Source: CAYQZD01 sp964421875 (GTDB lineage Bacteria; Electryoneota; Tariuqbacteria; Tariuqbacterales; Tariuqbacteraceae). Taken from it: a DNA stretch of 48,985 nucleotides. Positions 17,472 to 26,820 of the stretch are shown piece after piece (position 1 is the stretch's first letter; every line of letters begins with the position of its first letter). A program made the translations under genes and the position numbers. The stretch covers positions 1 to 48,985 of the forward strand of contig CAYQZD010000011.1 in the NCBI GenBank assembly GCA_964421875.1, written 5' to 3'. The notes under the pieces are model-generated. The model ran no database searches, was not told the DNA's origin, and was given only the letters and a program-made list of their open reading frames with translations.

Positions 17472-18581
17472 TCAATGGTTCAGTCGCCGCTCCATAATAC
17501 TATCGACTCTTTCCACCACTTCATTCATTTTCATATTGGGGGACTTTACCAGGTAGAGCTCAGCGCCGGCGTCCTTGGCTTCCAGCACATCGTCCCTGGA
17601 ACTGGCGGCGGTGAGCATTATCACTGAGATGTGAGATGTGCGGGGATCCCGCTTTATTCTCCTGCAGAGTGTGAAACCGTCATAGTCGGGCATTTTTATG
17701 TCGAGAAGGATGATGTCGGGCTTATGCTTTACGGCGCTTTCAATTAATTTGTTACCGTCGTTGTAGGTTCGACAGAAATATCCGCTCCGTGTCAAGACTC
17801 GAGAAAGCAAATCCGTTACCATCAGCTGGTCATCCACAACGAAAACTTTGCCTTTGTATTTAGGAGCTTTCTCTTTGGGTTTATAAACAACGCCGGGACG
17901 GTTAGATTCGCTCTGCGAGGAGGGCTTCCTGAATCCCACACTTTCACTGTATCTTTCACTGATATAATGATTTAAGGCAGTGAATGCTTCAGGAAAAATC
18001 TCATGGTATTCCAGACGGTAGATATACTTGGTCACCCGGATGAGATTGGCGTTAAAGCGGACTTCGGTTTGAGGGAGCTTCAGACTCACATCACGCACAG
18101 GTATTCCTTCGGATTTGACCGGAACAGGTATCGAACCTTTAAATTGAAGTGAACGGATATTCAGACTGGTGACATGTTGTTCTGTTTTCAGGGGTTTCAG
18201 TACAAAAGCGACACTCACATTGTCGCTGGGGCGGGGTTCGACATCGTAAGCGTTGGCTTTCCGGCGAATCTCAACGGGGAAACCGAAGCTATGGGCAGGA
18301 AGTTCATTATAGATTGCGGATTTGATATAGGGCGCACTGAAACGAATAGTATGAATCATCCCGGCGTCGAAATAGTCCTGCTTGATGCTGTAAATCTGCT
18401 CCGGTCTTAGTATTTGATTCCCACTTTTGGGAATCAACTGGTCGGAGAAGACAAATTCTCCCTCTGAATCGTAATGCAGGAACCTGGTAGAGTATAACTC
18501 GCCGGCAATATTGATCTCCACCTGAACACCGCTCTTGACGATTCCCTTCACCAGTTTGATGATTTCTTCTTTGGAAGCCAT
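17472..18581 (-). CDS. PilZ-like domain protein with C-terminal receiver
   Basis: About 369 residues from the ATG at 18579-18581 (MASKEEIIKLVKGIVKSGV); the frame stays open to a TTG at 18692, 11 bases after the upstream kinase gene, so a longer coupled product cannot be excluded. The first 230 residues resemble the N-terminal and PilZ modules of YcgR-like c-di-GMP effectors by layout (a beta-rich half with GELYSTRFLHYDSEGEFVF, then FPVEIRRKANAYDVEPRP), but the RxxxR and D/NxSxxG motifs are not clearly present. The C-terminus is a receiver (VFVVDDQLMVTDLL, ILLDIKMPDYDG, IMLTAASS, LVKSP). It is probably phosphorylated by the neighbouring hybrid kinase and would be its output or adaptor. Confidence 0.7.
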   Translation of the reverse strand: MASKEEIIKLVKGIVKSGVQVEINIAGELYSTRFLHYDSEGEFVFSDQLIPKSGNQILRPEQIYSIKQDYFDAGMIHTIRFSAPYIKSAIYNELPAHSFGFPVEIRRKANAYDVEPRPSDNVSVAFVLKPLKTEQHVTSLNIRSLQFKGSIPVPVKSEGIPVRDVSLKLPQTEVRFNANLIRVTKYIYRLEYHEIFPEAFTALNHYISERYSESVGFRKPSSQSESNRPGVVYKPKEKAPKYKGKVFVVDDQLMVTDLLSRVLTRSGYFCRTYNDGNKLIESAVKHKPDIILLDIKMPDYDGFTLCRRIKRDPRTSHISVIMLTAASSRDDVLEAKDAGAELYLVKSPNMKMNEVVERVDSIMERRLNH

Positions 18582-18703
18582 ATCTAATCTATAGTTTAAT
18601 AGGAATTCCCCCTGTCGATAGAAGCGGTTGGAATATGAGTAAGGGGAAGCGGTTAGTAAGCTTAATATAAGAATAGATTCTTGAAAAAACAAGTCCTGAA
18701 TTA

Positions 18704-21520
18704 CTATTCTTCGTCAAGCAATTGCCTAACCTTCAGCACCAGTTGGGTAGGGAGAAATGGTTTGCGCAGGTAGGGGATACCCGGTTTCAGAATTCCGTGA
18801 TGTTCGATGATGTCTGCGGTGTATCCTGACATATACAACACTTTCAATGTCTCCCATTTATTTGTAAGTTTTTCCACCAGTTCCGGCCCGCTCATCCCGG
18901 GCATAATCACATCAGTGAGGAGCAGGTCAATCGGCGATTTTAAACTGTCTATGAATTCGAGAGCCTGATGTCCGTCAACCGCTTCGAATACGGTATAGCC
19001 CTGCTGTTGAAGGATACGCACGGCGACAGACCGCACATCCGCTTCATCTTCCACTACCAACACCGTCTCATCGCCGAAAGGAAGCTCTTCCAGCGTAGAT
19101 TCGTCTTCGTATGATTCGGATTTGGCGACGACGCTGGGAAGGTATACTTTAAATGTAGAGCCCACACCCGGCTTGCTATACACGGTGATATGACCCTTAT
19201 GCTGTTTGACGATTCCGTAGACGGTGGATAAACCAAGTCCGGTTCCCTTACCTATTTTCTTTGTAGTGTAAAAGGGATCGAAGATTTGGGCTCTGACCTC
19301 TTCAGACATCCCGAATCCGGTATCACTGATAATCATCACCACATACTCGCCCGGCTGCACTTCAGGTTCAACCTTTGCATATTTTGAATCGAGCTGGATG
19401 TTTTGGGTCTCGACCAGAAGCTTGCCGCCATCAGGCATAGCGTCGGCAGCGTTCACAGCGAGATTGACAATCACCTGTTCGATTTGACCGATATCCACTT
19501 TTACTCGATCAAGTTCTTCTGCCAGCCGAGTGACAAGTTCAATGTTCTCCCCTATGAGCCTGCGCAGCATCTTTTCTATCTCTTTTACGATACCGTTGAT
19601 TTCAACCACTCTTAATTCGATGGATTGCTGTCTGCTGAAGGCGAGGAGCTGATGAGTGAGGTTGGAGGCTCTGGCGGCGGCGTTCTTGATCTGTTCCAAA
19701 TCGTGTCTCAAGGGGTCATTTCGGTCCAGGGAACGCATTGCGAGGGCGGTGTTTCCCTGAATCACGGTAAGCAGATTGTTGAAATCGTGCGCTATCCCCC
19801 CGGCGAGTCTGCCCACCGCTTCCATCTTCTGTGATTGCCGCAATTGCGCTTCGAGATGTTTTCGTTCCGAGATGTCTCGAAGAATTCCTTGAGTGGCAAG
19901 TTCACCCTTATAGGTGACGTAGGAAACCGAGGCTTCGACTTCGATGTGCCTGCCGTCCTTGGCCATTGCGGTGAATTCATATCTTGAGAGCTTTTCCAAA
20001 TCCTGTTTCTGCATCCGGTTTCTCTCATCGATAATGCCTCGGCTGTGGGGAGCGACCAGGTCATAGAAATCGAAGTTCGGACTCCGCACCTCTTCCTTGG
20101 TGACTCCGAACATTTCGGCGAAAGCGCGGTCGATAATCTCGAATTTTCCCTCAACCAAAAGATAGAATGCGTCTTTAGACTGTTCAATAAGGTTGCGGTA
20201 TTTACGTTCGGATTCCCGAAGAGCTTCATCAGCCCATTTATGCGCCAGAGCATTGGCGAATACTTCACCCACCATCCGCAAAAGAGCCGCGATATCATCC
20301 GACCATTCCCGCGCTTTTTTCACTGAGTCGAATCCGATGAATCCGATAATTTCCCCGCTTGACAGCATCGCTACATAGATTAGCGATTTAATATCCCCTT
20401 TTTCAAACTCCTTCTTTTCCTTTTCTGCATCAATCGGCAGTTTATATATGTCGGGGACATTGAATATTTTATCTTCGTATATGACTTTCTTAATAAAGGG
20501 AAATTCATCAACGGGGATGGCTTGATTCAATTCAATCTGCGGTTCGATTCCGTCTACGCACCATTCGTGGGTATTATTCACTACCGCTCCGTCTTTACTG
20601 AGGAGGAAAATATAGCTGCGGTCGGCGCCGGTGAAGCGTGCGATTTTTTCCAGAGCCTGGTCGATAGCATCGTCGATTTCGTCGTGAGAACAGCTAATGA
20701 ACTGCGAGGAGATGTCGGACAGCAGTTCCTTCATCCGCATCTGGAAATGAAGGGCGTTTTCGGTATTAACCTGGTCGGTTACATCCGAGACGCAGGCGAT
20801 GGCGCCGGTATAGTTCTCGTCTTCATCGGTGATGGGTGAAGTTCTGACGTTGATGACAATAACCTTTCCGTCCTTGCGAGTGAATTCGAAATAGAGGTGT
20901 TTACTCATAACGTTACCCGGCTCCAATGCGCTGCCGTTTTCAATCAGTTTCCCATGCTCGCTCATAAAAGAAAAGATGTTCTTGCCTATGATTTCGCCAG
21001 GTCTGTAACCCATCATTTGAGCCATTTTCGGATTGACGAAGACCACATTGGCGTCCCGGTCGATTACCCAGATTCCTTCCTGGATATTGACCAGTAAATC
21101 TCGAAATTTCAACTCGCTGGCAAAGATGGATTTGTCCCACAACTCACGCTCGTCAGCCTTGTAGAACATCAGTATGGCAGAGCGACTTTTTCCCTTTTCA
21201 TCAACCACAACGTGGGAATTCGGATCAATCTCAAACAGCGCACCCTCCTCCGCTTCCAACTTGGCGGTCCTGACAAATCCGTCAATTTCACCCGCCAATA
21301 ATACTTGCGAAAGAGATTTAGGGAAAGGTTCGCCGGTGTCAAGGTCGATCAGCTTCAGCAAATCATCGAGGGAGCTCCCCACGACCCTTTCCAAGCGCTG
21401 ACCAATCAACCTTTCCGCGGTTCGGTTCATATAGGTGATCAAAGCTTGCTGGTCCAATCCAATCACGCCGTTAATGACGTTTTGGAGAATTGAAGTGAAT
21501 TCTTGGTCGTTGTTATTCAA
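18704..21520 (-). CDS. PAS-PAS-GAF-PAS hybrid histidine kinase
   Basis: 938 residues. PAS 1 (about 5-120), PAS 2 (about 135-250, VNIQEGIWVIDRDANVVFVN), GAF (about 265-430), PAS 3 (about 440-555), phosphoacceptor domain with His578 (RLAGGIAHDFNNLLTVI), HATPase (NAADAMPDGG, DTGFGMSEEV, GKGTGLGLSTVYGIV) and a receiver with Asp870 (LLLTDVIMPGMSG). There is no transmembrane helix. The start is TTG with AGGG a few bases upstream; no ATG fits. The stop is close to the PilZ-like/receiver gene, so the two are probably co-transcribed. The receiver suggests an internal or onward phosphorelay. The signal is unknown; the GAF domain could bind a nucleotide or small ligand. Confidence 0.93.
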   Translation of the reverse strand: MNNNDQEFTSILQNVINGVIGLDQQALITYMNRTAERLIGQRLERVVGSSLDDLLKLIDLDTGEPFPKSLSQVLLAGEIDGFVRTAKLEAEEGALFEIDPNSHVVVDEKGKSRSAILMFYKADERELWDKSIFASELKFRDLLVNIQEGIWVIDRDANVVFVNPKMAQMMGYRPGEIIGKNIFSFMSEHGKLIENGSALEPGNVMSKHLYFEFTRKDGKVIVINVRTSPITDEDENYTGAIACVSDVTDQVNTENALHFQMRMKELLSDISSQFISCSHDEIDDAIDQALEKIARFTGADRSYIFLLSKDGAVVNNTHEWCVDGIEPQIELNQAIPVDEFPFIKKVIYEDKIFNVPDIYKLPIDAEKEKKEFEKGDIKSLIYVAMLSSGEIIGFIGFDSVKKAREWSDDIAALLRMVGEVFANALAHKWADEALRESERKYRNLIEQSKDAFYLLVEGKFEIIDRAFAEMFGVTKEEVRSPNFDFYDLVAPHSRGIIDERNRMQKQDLEKLSRYEFTAMAKDGRHIEVEASVSYVTYKGELATQGILRDISERKHLEAQLRQSQKMEAVGRLAGGIAHDFNNLLTVIQGNTALAMRSLDRNDPLRHDLEQIKNAAARASNLTHQLLAFSRQQSIELRVVEINGIVKEIEKMLRRLIGENIELVTRLAEELDRVKVDIGQIEQVIVNLAVNAADAMPDGGKLLVETQNIQLDSKYAKVEPEVQPGEYVVMIISDTGFGMSEEVRAQIFDPFYTTKKIGKGTGLGLSTVYGIVKQHKGHITVYSKPGVGSTFKVYLPSVVAKSESYEDESTLEELPFGDETVLVVEDEADVRSVAVRILQQQGYTVFEAVDGHQALEFIDSLKSPIDLLLTDVIMPGMSGPELVEKLTNKWETLKVLYMSGYTADIIEHHGILKPGIPYLRKPFLPTQLVLKVRQLLDEE

Positions 21521-21634
21521 TGTGTTTCCCTAATTAACTCTGAGATTGATATTAAGGATAGATACAATCTTCAAATCAGTTTCCATCAAACCACGACACA
21601 TATTTCACGATGATAAAGAAAGTCTTAGAACAAT

Positions 21635-21682
21635 AAAAAAAGGACTATTGAGAACACAAACGATAAAGGTTCTCAATAGTCC
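21635..21682 (-). terminator. Rho-independent terminator after tRNA-Ala
   Basis: Perfect 14-bp stem (GGACTATTGAGAAC at 21642-21655 with its complement at 21669-21682), a 13-base loop, and on the minus strand a run of seven T (complement of 21635-21641). Confidence 0.92.
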
Positions 21683-21735
21683 CCACAAAATAAATATGGT
21701 CTAAGAATTTCCATAGAGATGCGGGTATATTTAAG

Positions 21736-21808
21736 TGGAGAATACCGGACTCGAACCGGTGACCTCAGGCTTGCAAAGCCCGCGCTCTCCCAGCTGAGCT
21801 AATTCCCC
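21736..21808 (-). tRNA. tRNA-Ala (anticodon TGC)
   Basis: The minus strand folds as a 73-nt cloverleaf: acceptor GGGGAAT with ATTCTCC, D arm AGCTCAGCTGGGAGAGC, anticodon loop TTTGCAA with TGC, T arm CCGGTTCGAGTCCGG and discriminator A. The three bases that follow read CTT, so CCA is not encoded. Confidence 0.96.
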
Positions 21809-22062
21809 ATAAACTCATTATCTTTAATTATAAGGAAAAATATTCTTATTTTCAAGTTTTCCGGTATAGATAAGTGTAATAAATCAACAATTGACGGCTA
21901 TTCCACAGATTCATGTTATACCACAGCTTCTTTCCATAATATCAGAGTGTCATATATGTTAGACGACCACAACAGACAAAAGGTTCACATTCTTTAATCA
22001 GTTTATTGAATTATCTGCTAAAAAAGTATTAACTTATCCATATAAAAAATCGATAATTATTT
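21809..22062. other. AT-rich intergenic stretch without a visible gene
   Basis: About 250 bases between tRNA-Ala and the end of the aconitase gene. There are no ribosome sites in frame with useful reading frames and no stable terminator hairpin. Confidence 0.4.
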
Positions 22063-24765
22063 TCAAAGGAAGCGCCTTAGGACAGTGTGAAGAACTCCTC
22101 CGTTTCGATAATACTCCATCTCAACCGGCGAATCGATGCGACAGACCACTTTGAAGTTTAATCTGCTACCTTCGCTTGAAATAGCTTCGACTATGACTTC
22201 AGCTCCGGGTTGGAGGTCATCATCGAGGATGATGTTGTATTTCTCTTCGCCGGTGAGACCTAAAACAGCCGGATTCTCACCTTCCTTGAAAGTCAGCGGC
22301 AGGACTCCCATTCCCACCAGATTGCTGCGGTGAATCCTCTCGAAAGACCGCGCAATCACCGCTTTCACTCCCAAGAGGAAGACCCCTTTGGCTGCCCAAT
22401 CCCGACTGCTGCCCATACCATAATCCGCGCCAGCGAGGATTATCACCGGCGCGCCCTCTGCGCGGTAGTGTACGGCGGCGTCATAGATGGTCATCGATTC
22501 TCCTGAGGGAAAATGCCGGGTAAAACCTCCAACAGCGCCGGGCGCAAGCAGGTTGTTGAAAGCGGCATTAGCGAAAGTCCCCCGCATTATAACTTCATGG
22601 TTGCCGCGGCGGCTGCCATAGGAATTGAAATCCGGGGGATTCACGCCGCGGCTGATAAGATACCGGCCCGCCGGACTGTCAGGCGATATAGCGCCTGCGG
22701 GACTTATGTGGTCGGTGGTGACAGAATCTCCCCCCCATACCAGAACTCGAGCGTTCCGTATTGGTGTTATAGGCAGAGACTCAAGGTTTAGCTCCTTAAA
22801 AAACGGAGGTTCCTTGATGTATTCGCTGACTTTATCCCAAGCGAAAACCGGCTCACTGCTCCCTTCGATTGCGTTCCAACGCTCATTCGAACGCTCAATA
22901 CCTTCATAAACGCTAAGAAACAGTTCCGGTTTTTGGGCGAGGGGTAGGAGGCTTTCAATCTCATTACGCGAGGGCCAAATATCCTCCAAATAAACCATAT
23001 CCCCCTGCGAATCCAGACCAAGCGGCTCAGTGGTAAGGTCGATGTCCATCGTCCCCGCGAGAGCGAAGGCTATCACCAACGGCGGCGAAGCAAGATAGGC
23101 GGCTTTGGTGTGAGGATTGATTCTGCCGGTAAAATTCCGGTTACCGGAAAGAACGCTGGCAACGACCAGGTTTTTATCCTTTACCGCCTGGACAATATGC
23201 GCTGGCAGAGGACCGCTGTTACCGATGCAGGTGGTGCAGCCGTAGCCCACAATATGAAAACCAAGCTCTTCCAGGTAAGGCAGCAGTCCGGCGTTTTTTA
23301 GATACTCGGTGACGACTTTGGAACCGGGAGCGAGGCTGGTCTTAACGTACGGCTTCACTCGCAAACCGGCTTCCACCGCGTTTTTAGCCAGAAGTCCGGC
23401 GGCGAGCATCACCGCGGGATTGGAGGTGTTGGTACAGGAAGTGATAGCGGCGATGGCGACATCGCCGTGGCGGAGTTTCCCCTCGCCGCCTTCGGGATAT
23501 TCCACTGCGGCTTCCGCCTGCAAGTCATCCGGGGACAGGTTGAATCCCCGCTTCTCCAGCGGCGCAGTCAGGCTTTCCCGCCAAGCGTAGGGCAAGTCAG
23601 GGAGACTGGTGCGGTCTTGAGGACGTTTGGGACCGGCGACACTGGGGACTACAATTGAAAGATAAAGTTTCACCTTATCCGAAAAAACCGGCAACGGCGT
23701 CCTGCTGTCGCGGAAAAGTCCCTGAACTTTACAATACCGTTCTACCAAATCGACCAATTTTTCACTTCTGCCGGTGCGCCGCAAATACTCCAGCGTATTG
23801 CCATCGACGGGAAAAAAGCCCACGGTCGCCCCGTATTCCGGCGCCATATTGGCAATGGTGGCGCGGTCGGGGACGGACATACTGTCCAACCCTTCACCGC
23901 AGAATTCGACAAACTTGCCCACCACTCCCTTTTTCCGCAAAGTCTCAGTGACGGCGAGGACTAAATCGGTGGTGGTCGCGCCGGAAGGAAGTTCCCCAAT
24001 AAGTTCAACTCCGACCACTTCGGGAATCAGCATAAACAGCGGCTGCCCTAATAACGCCGCTTCCGCCTCAATCCCCCCCACTCCCCACCCTAACACACCC
24101 GCTCCGTTCACCATCGTGGTATGAGAGTCGGTGCCGATGACGGAGTCGGGGAATGCGGTCACAGCGCCCTCGATTTCCCGCGTCTGAACCACCTTCGCGA
24201 TGTATTCCAGGTTCACCTGGTGGCAGATACCGCTGGCGGGGGGAACCACGGTGAAATTTCTGAAAGCGTTCTTACCCCAATGCAGGAAGCGGTAACGCTC
24301 CTCGTTACGTTCGAATTCCCGGTCGGCGTTGATGCGGAGGGAATCGGGTGAAGCGTAGGAATCGACCTGAACGCTATGGTCGATGACTAAATCGGCGGGG
24401 AGCAGAGGGTCGATGCGGGAAGGGTCCTTCCCCCGGCGAGCCATCTCGCTCCGAAGCGCCGCCAGATCCACCAACGCAGGCACTCCCGTGAAGTCCTGCA
24501 GCAGCACCCGGGCGGGTTTGAAGGGTATCGACGCCGGCTGAACCTCCGCAGGATTGCACCCGGCGAGCGCGGCGATGTCCTCTGCCGTGACAGTTTCGCC
24601 GTCTTCGGCGCGTAGCAGCGCCTCCAGCAGGACTTTGAGCGAAAAAGGGAAGCGTTCGACCTCGCCATAACCCTGCTCCGCCAGCCTTGTCAGGCTGTGA
24701 TACTTCACTTTTCCGGATTTCGTATCGAGCAAAGCTTCTGTGGAAAATGAATTCTGGTTTCGCAT
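22063..24765 (-). CDS. acnA: Aconitate hydratase (AcnA type)
   Basis: About 900 residues from the ATG at 24763-24765; a TTG four codons earlier is possible. Iron-sulphur cluster ligands lie in ITSCTNTSNP and the pair in GYGCTTCIGNSGPL. Substrate and catalytic regions include SVIGTDSHTTMVNGAGVLG and, in the C-terminal swivel domain, GADYGMGSSRDWAAKG with a substrate-binding Arg and catalytic Ser. It interconverts citrate and isocitrate in the TCA cycle. AcnA/IRP-type enzymes can also bind RNA when the cluster is lost. No other TCA gene is adjacent. The ribosome site is weak. Confidence 0.97.
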   Translation of the reverse strand: MRNQNSFSTEALLDTKSGKVKYHSLTRLAEQGYGEVERFPFSLKVLLEALLRAEDGETVTAEDIAALAGCNPAEVQPASIPFKPARVLLQDFTGVPALVDLAALRSEMARRGKDPSRIDPLLPADLVIDHSVQVDSYASPDSLRINADREFERNEERYRFLHWGKNAFRNFTVVPPASGICHQVNLEYIAKVVQTREIEGAVTAFPDSVIGTDSHTTMVNGAGVLGWGVGGIEAEAALLGQPLFMLIPEVVGVELIGELPSGATTTDLVLAVTETLRKKGVVGKFVEFCGEGLDSMSVPDRATIANMAPEYGATVGFFPVDGNTLEYLRRTGRSEKLVDLVERYCKVQGLFRDSRTPLPVFSDKVKLYLSIVVPSVAGPKRPQDRTSLPDLPYAWRESLTAPLEKRGFNLSPDDLQAEAAVEYPEGGEGKLRHGDVAIAAITSCTNTSNPAVMLAAGLLAKNAVEAGLRVKPYVKTSLAPGSKVVTEYLKNAGLLPYLEELGFHIVGYGCTTCIGNSGPLPAHIVQAVKDKNLVVASVLSGNRNFTGRINPHTKAAYLASPPLVIAFALAGTMDIDLTTEPLGLDSQGDMVYLEDIWPSRNEIESLLPLAQKPELFLSVYEGIERSNERWNAIEGSSEPVFAWDKVSEYIKEPPFFKELNLESLPITPIRNARVLVWGGDSVTTDHISPAGAISPDSPAGRYLISRGVNPPDFNSYGSRRGNHEVIMRGTFANAAFNNLLAPGAVGGFTRHFPSGESMTIYDAAVHYRAEGAPVIILAGADYGMGSSRDWAAKGVFLLGVKAVIARSFERIHRSNLVGMGVLPLTFKEGENPAVLGLTGEEKYNIILDDDLQPGAEVIVEAISSEGSRLNFKVVCRIDSPVEMEYYRNGGVLHTVLRRFL

Positions 24766-24899
24766 AGTTTGACCCAAACTGTGTACAAGTTCGAAAGTGT
24801 ACAGGTGTACAAGTCCCTCCTTAAAATCCCCCGCTTTATAAATCGCAGATGACGCTGATTAATGCGCCGCGGAGTCTTCCGCAGGGTGTCCGACATTGA

Positions 24900-24932
24900 C
24901 ATTGCGAGGACGCCGCAGGCGGACGAAGCAAT
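24900..24932 (+). repeat. CATTGCGAGG repeat (copy 1)
   Basis: 33-base imperfect palindrome, CATTGCGAGGACGCCG through GACGAAGCAAT with an internal CGCC-GCA-GGCG hairpin. It is 32/33 identical, in the same orientation, to 26756-26788; the two flank the second TPR gene. Repeats of this kind are scattered in many bacterial genomes. Confidence 0.75.
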
Positions 24933-25050
24933 TGGGGAACACATAGCGCAAAATCATTAAAACCTATCCCTATTCTTAATATAGATTTTTTTGAAATTAA
25001 TGCAATTTATGTTATATTCGATTGGATAAAATTAACTCCGGGAGGAGCGT

Positions 25051-26658
25051 ATGCTCAAAACCATCCTCGAAATCCTCGCCTTAATCGCCAGCGCGGTGAT
25101 TGCGCTGCTCATCCTCTATTTGAGGCTGCCCTCTATCCCTGAAAAATACGCGGTCATACCCATTGTCATCGCGGGTTGTATAGCGGTTCATTTCATCACC
25201 AAAGCTGTTATTGCCATACTTCCCAAGAAGGAGGAAATAAGTAGAGAAACTGTAAACGAGATAAAGAATGCGGTCGCGGAAGGGATGGGCTTATTCCTCG
25301 ACGATCTTTCCGAAACCGGAAACCTTCCTTTGAAAGCCGCCTACGAAGCCGGCACCCGGGAACTCGCCCGCGCCGTAAAAATCCAAGTCTCAATCTATGC
25401 AGGGAAAGCTGAAATCAGCAAACAACGAAAAGAAGCCACGCTGAAAGCTATCGAATGCTATAAAGAAGGTTTCAAACACAATCCCAAACTCAGCGAACAG
25501 TGCGCCCTCTATAATCTCATCGGTGCCGCATATTACGGAATTTCCAAGTTCGATGCCGCGATTGAAGCCTGGGAAAATTCGGCGCGTCTGGCGGAAAAAT
25601 TAGCCTCATCCGATGATAAAGATGAATCCCGCGAAGGGAAGGAAGCCTTTGCCATCGCCAGCGGCAACCTCGGCATCATTTACACAATCCGCGGTGAATT
25701 GGATAAAGCGGAAGATTATTATTGGAAATCGATAAGGAAAGCTGAAGAAGTGGGTTCTAAAGAAATTATAGCGAACCAATACGGCAACCTCGGCGTGATT
25801 TACAAAACTCGCGGCGAGCTTGAGAAGGCGGAAGAGACGTATAATAAAGCGTTACGAATTAATGTAGAGCTTGGCAGAAAAGAAGGGATGGCGATACAAT
25901 ATGGCAACCTCGGCTTGATTTACAAAACTCGCGGCGAATTGGAGAAGGCAGAAGAAATGCAATTGAAAGCGTTGGAAATTGACAAGGAACTGGGAAGAAA
26001 GGAAGGGATGGCTAACCAATACGGCAACCTCGGCTTGATTTACCAGATCCGCGGCGAATTGGAGAAGGCGGAAGAGATGTTTAATATGGTAATTGCTATT
26101 GATGAAGTATTAGGTCGAAAAGAAAGTCTTGCTAACGCATACGGCAACCTCGGCAATATTTACATAACCCGCGGCGAATTGGAGAAGGCGGAAGAAATGC
26201 AATTGAAAGCGTTGGAAATTGACAAGGAACTGGGGAGAAAGGAAGGAATGGCTTCAGATTACAGCAACCTCGGCAATATTTATTTCACTCGCGGCAAATT
26301 AGATAAGGCGGAGGAGTTGTATACTGAAGCATTTAAACTAAGTGAGGAGTTGGATCGGAAGGAGGGAATTGCGAAACAGTATGGCAACCTCGGCTTGATT
26401 TATCAGGCACGTAGCGAATTGGAGAAAGCGGAAGACTTTTTTGGTAAATCGATAAAGACTGCAGAAGAAGTTGGTTACAAAGGAATCATAGCAAAACAAT
26501 ACGGCAACCTTGGCAGTCTATACATGCAAAGAAAAGAATTGAAAAAGGCTGAAGAATTTTACCGACAGGCGCTGGGCCTGTTCTGGGAAATCGGCGCGAA
26601 AAATGGAATCAAATGGTGCAAGGAACGATTGAAAGCAATAGGGATAAATGATGAATGA
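25051..26658 (+). CDS. Membrane-anchored TPR protein (paralogue 2)
   Basis: 535 residues, with a strong Shine-Dalgarno (GGGAGGAG) six bases before the ATG. The N-terminus has two hydrophobic helices (ILEILALIASAVIALLILYL; YAVIPIVIAGCIAVHFITKA), a linker with AAYEAGTRELARAVKIQVS, then a helical pair and eight consecutive 40-residue TPR units of the type YGNLGLIYKTRGELEKAEEM, ending in WCKERLKAIG. It matches the protein at 9059 throughout, including the ends, but has two more repeat units. Within the gene 82 bases at 25931-26012 recur at 26171-26252 with three mismatches, a recent 240-bp (two-unit) duplication. The function is unknown, probably a membrane scaffold. Confidence 0.87.
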   Translation: MLKTILEILALIASAVIALLILYLRLPSIPEKYAVIPIVIAGCIAVHFITKAVIAILPKKEEISRETVNEIKNAVAEGMGLFLDDLSETGNLPLKAAYEAGTRELARAVKIQVSIYAGKAEISKQRKEATLKAIECYKEGFKHNPKLSEQCALYNLIGAAYYGISKFDAAIEAWENSARLAEKLASSDDKDESREGKEAFAIASGNLGIIYTIRGELDKAEDYYWKSIRKAEEVGSKEIIANQYGNLGVIYKTRGELEKAEETYNKALRINVELGRKEGMAIQYGNLGLIYKTRGELEKAEEMQLKALEIDKELGRKEGMANQYGNLGLIYQIRGELEKAEEMFNMVIAIDEVLGRKESLANAYGNLGNIYITRGELEKAEEMQLKALEIDKELGRKEGMASDYSNLGNIYFTRGKLDKAEELYTEAFKLSEELDRKEGIAKQYGNLGLIYQARSELEKAEDFFGKSIKTAEEVGYKGIIAKQYGNLGSLYMQRKELKKAEEFYRQALGLFWEIGAKNGIKWCKERLKAIGINDE

Positions 26659-26755
26659 TGAATACCGAATATTGGTTCGATTCATAGCAGATAAAATGGA
26701 GATCCGACTCTATTAATTAATTGAGGGTATTAATCGTGTAATGATATGGATTTGT

Positions 26756-26788
26756 CATTGCGAGGACGCCGTAGGCGGACGAAGCAAT
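26756..26788 (+). repeat. CATTGCGAGG repeat (copy 2)
   Basis: One mismatch from 24900-24932, same orientation, lying about 100 bases past the TPR gene stop and directly before the GGCGGATT palindrome. Confidence 0.75.
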
Positions 26789-26796
26789 CGGTGTCC

Positions 26797-26820
26797 GGCG
26801 GATTAAGAATCCGCCCTACT
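26797..26820. repeat. Palindromic GGCGGATT repeat (copy 2), overlapping a stop codon
   Basis: GGCGGATT-AAG-AATCCGCC followed by CTACT, an 8-bp perfect stem. It contains the TAA stop (26803-26805) and the last four sense codons (SRAD-S) of the minus-strand spermidine-synthase-like gene, so the repeat determines where that protein ends. Confidence 0.8.

Noticed and set aside
24705..24944. Minus-strand frame of 79 codons upstream of aconitase
   Set aside because: It runs through the CATTGCGAGG repeat and the first aconitase codons in another frame; composition is not protein-like.
25681..26560. CRISPR-like or satellite repeat array
   Set aside because: The repeats are 120 bp, in frame, and encode TPR units; they are coding repeats.
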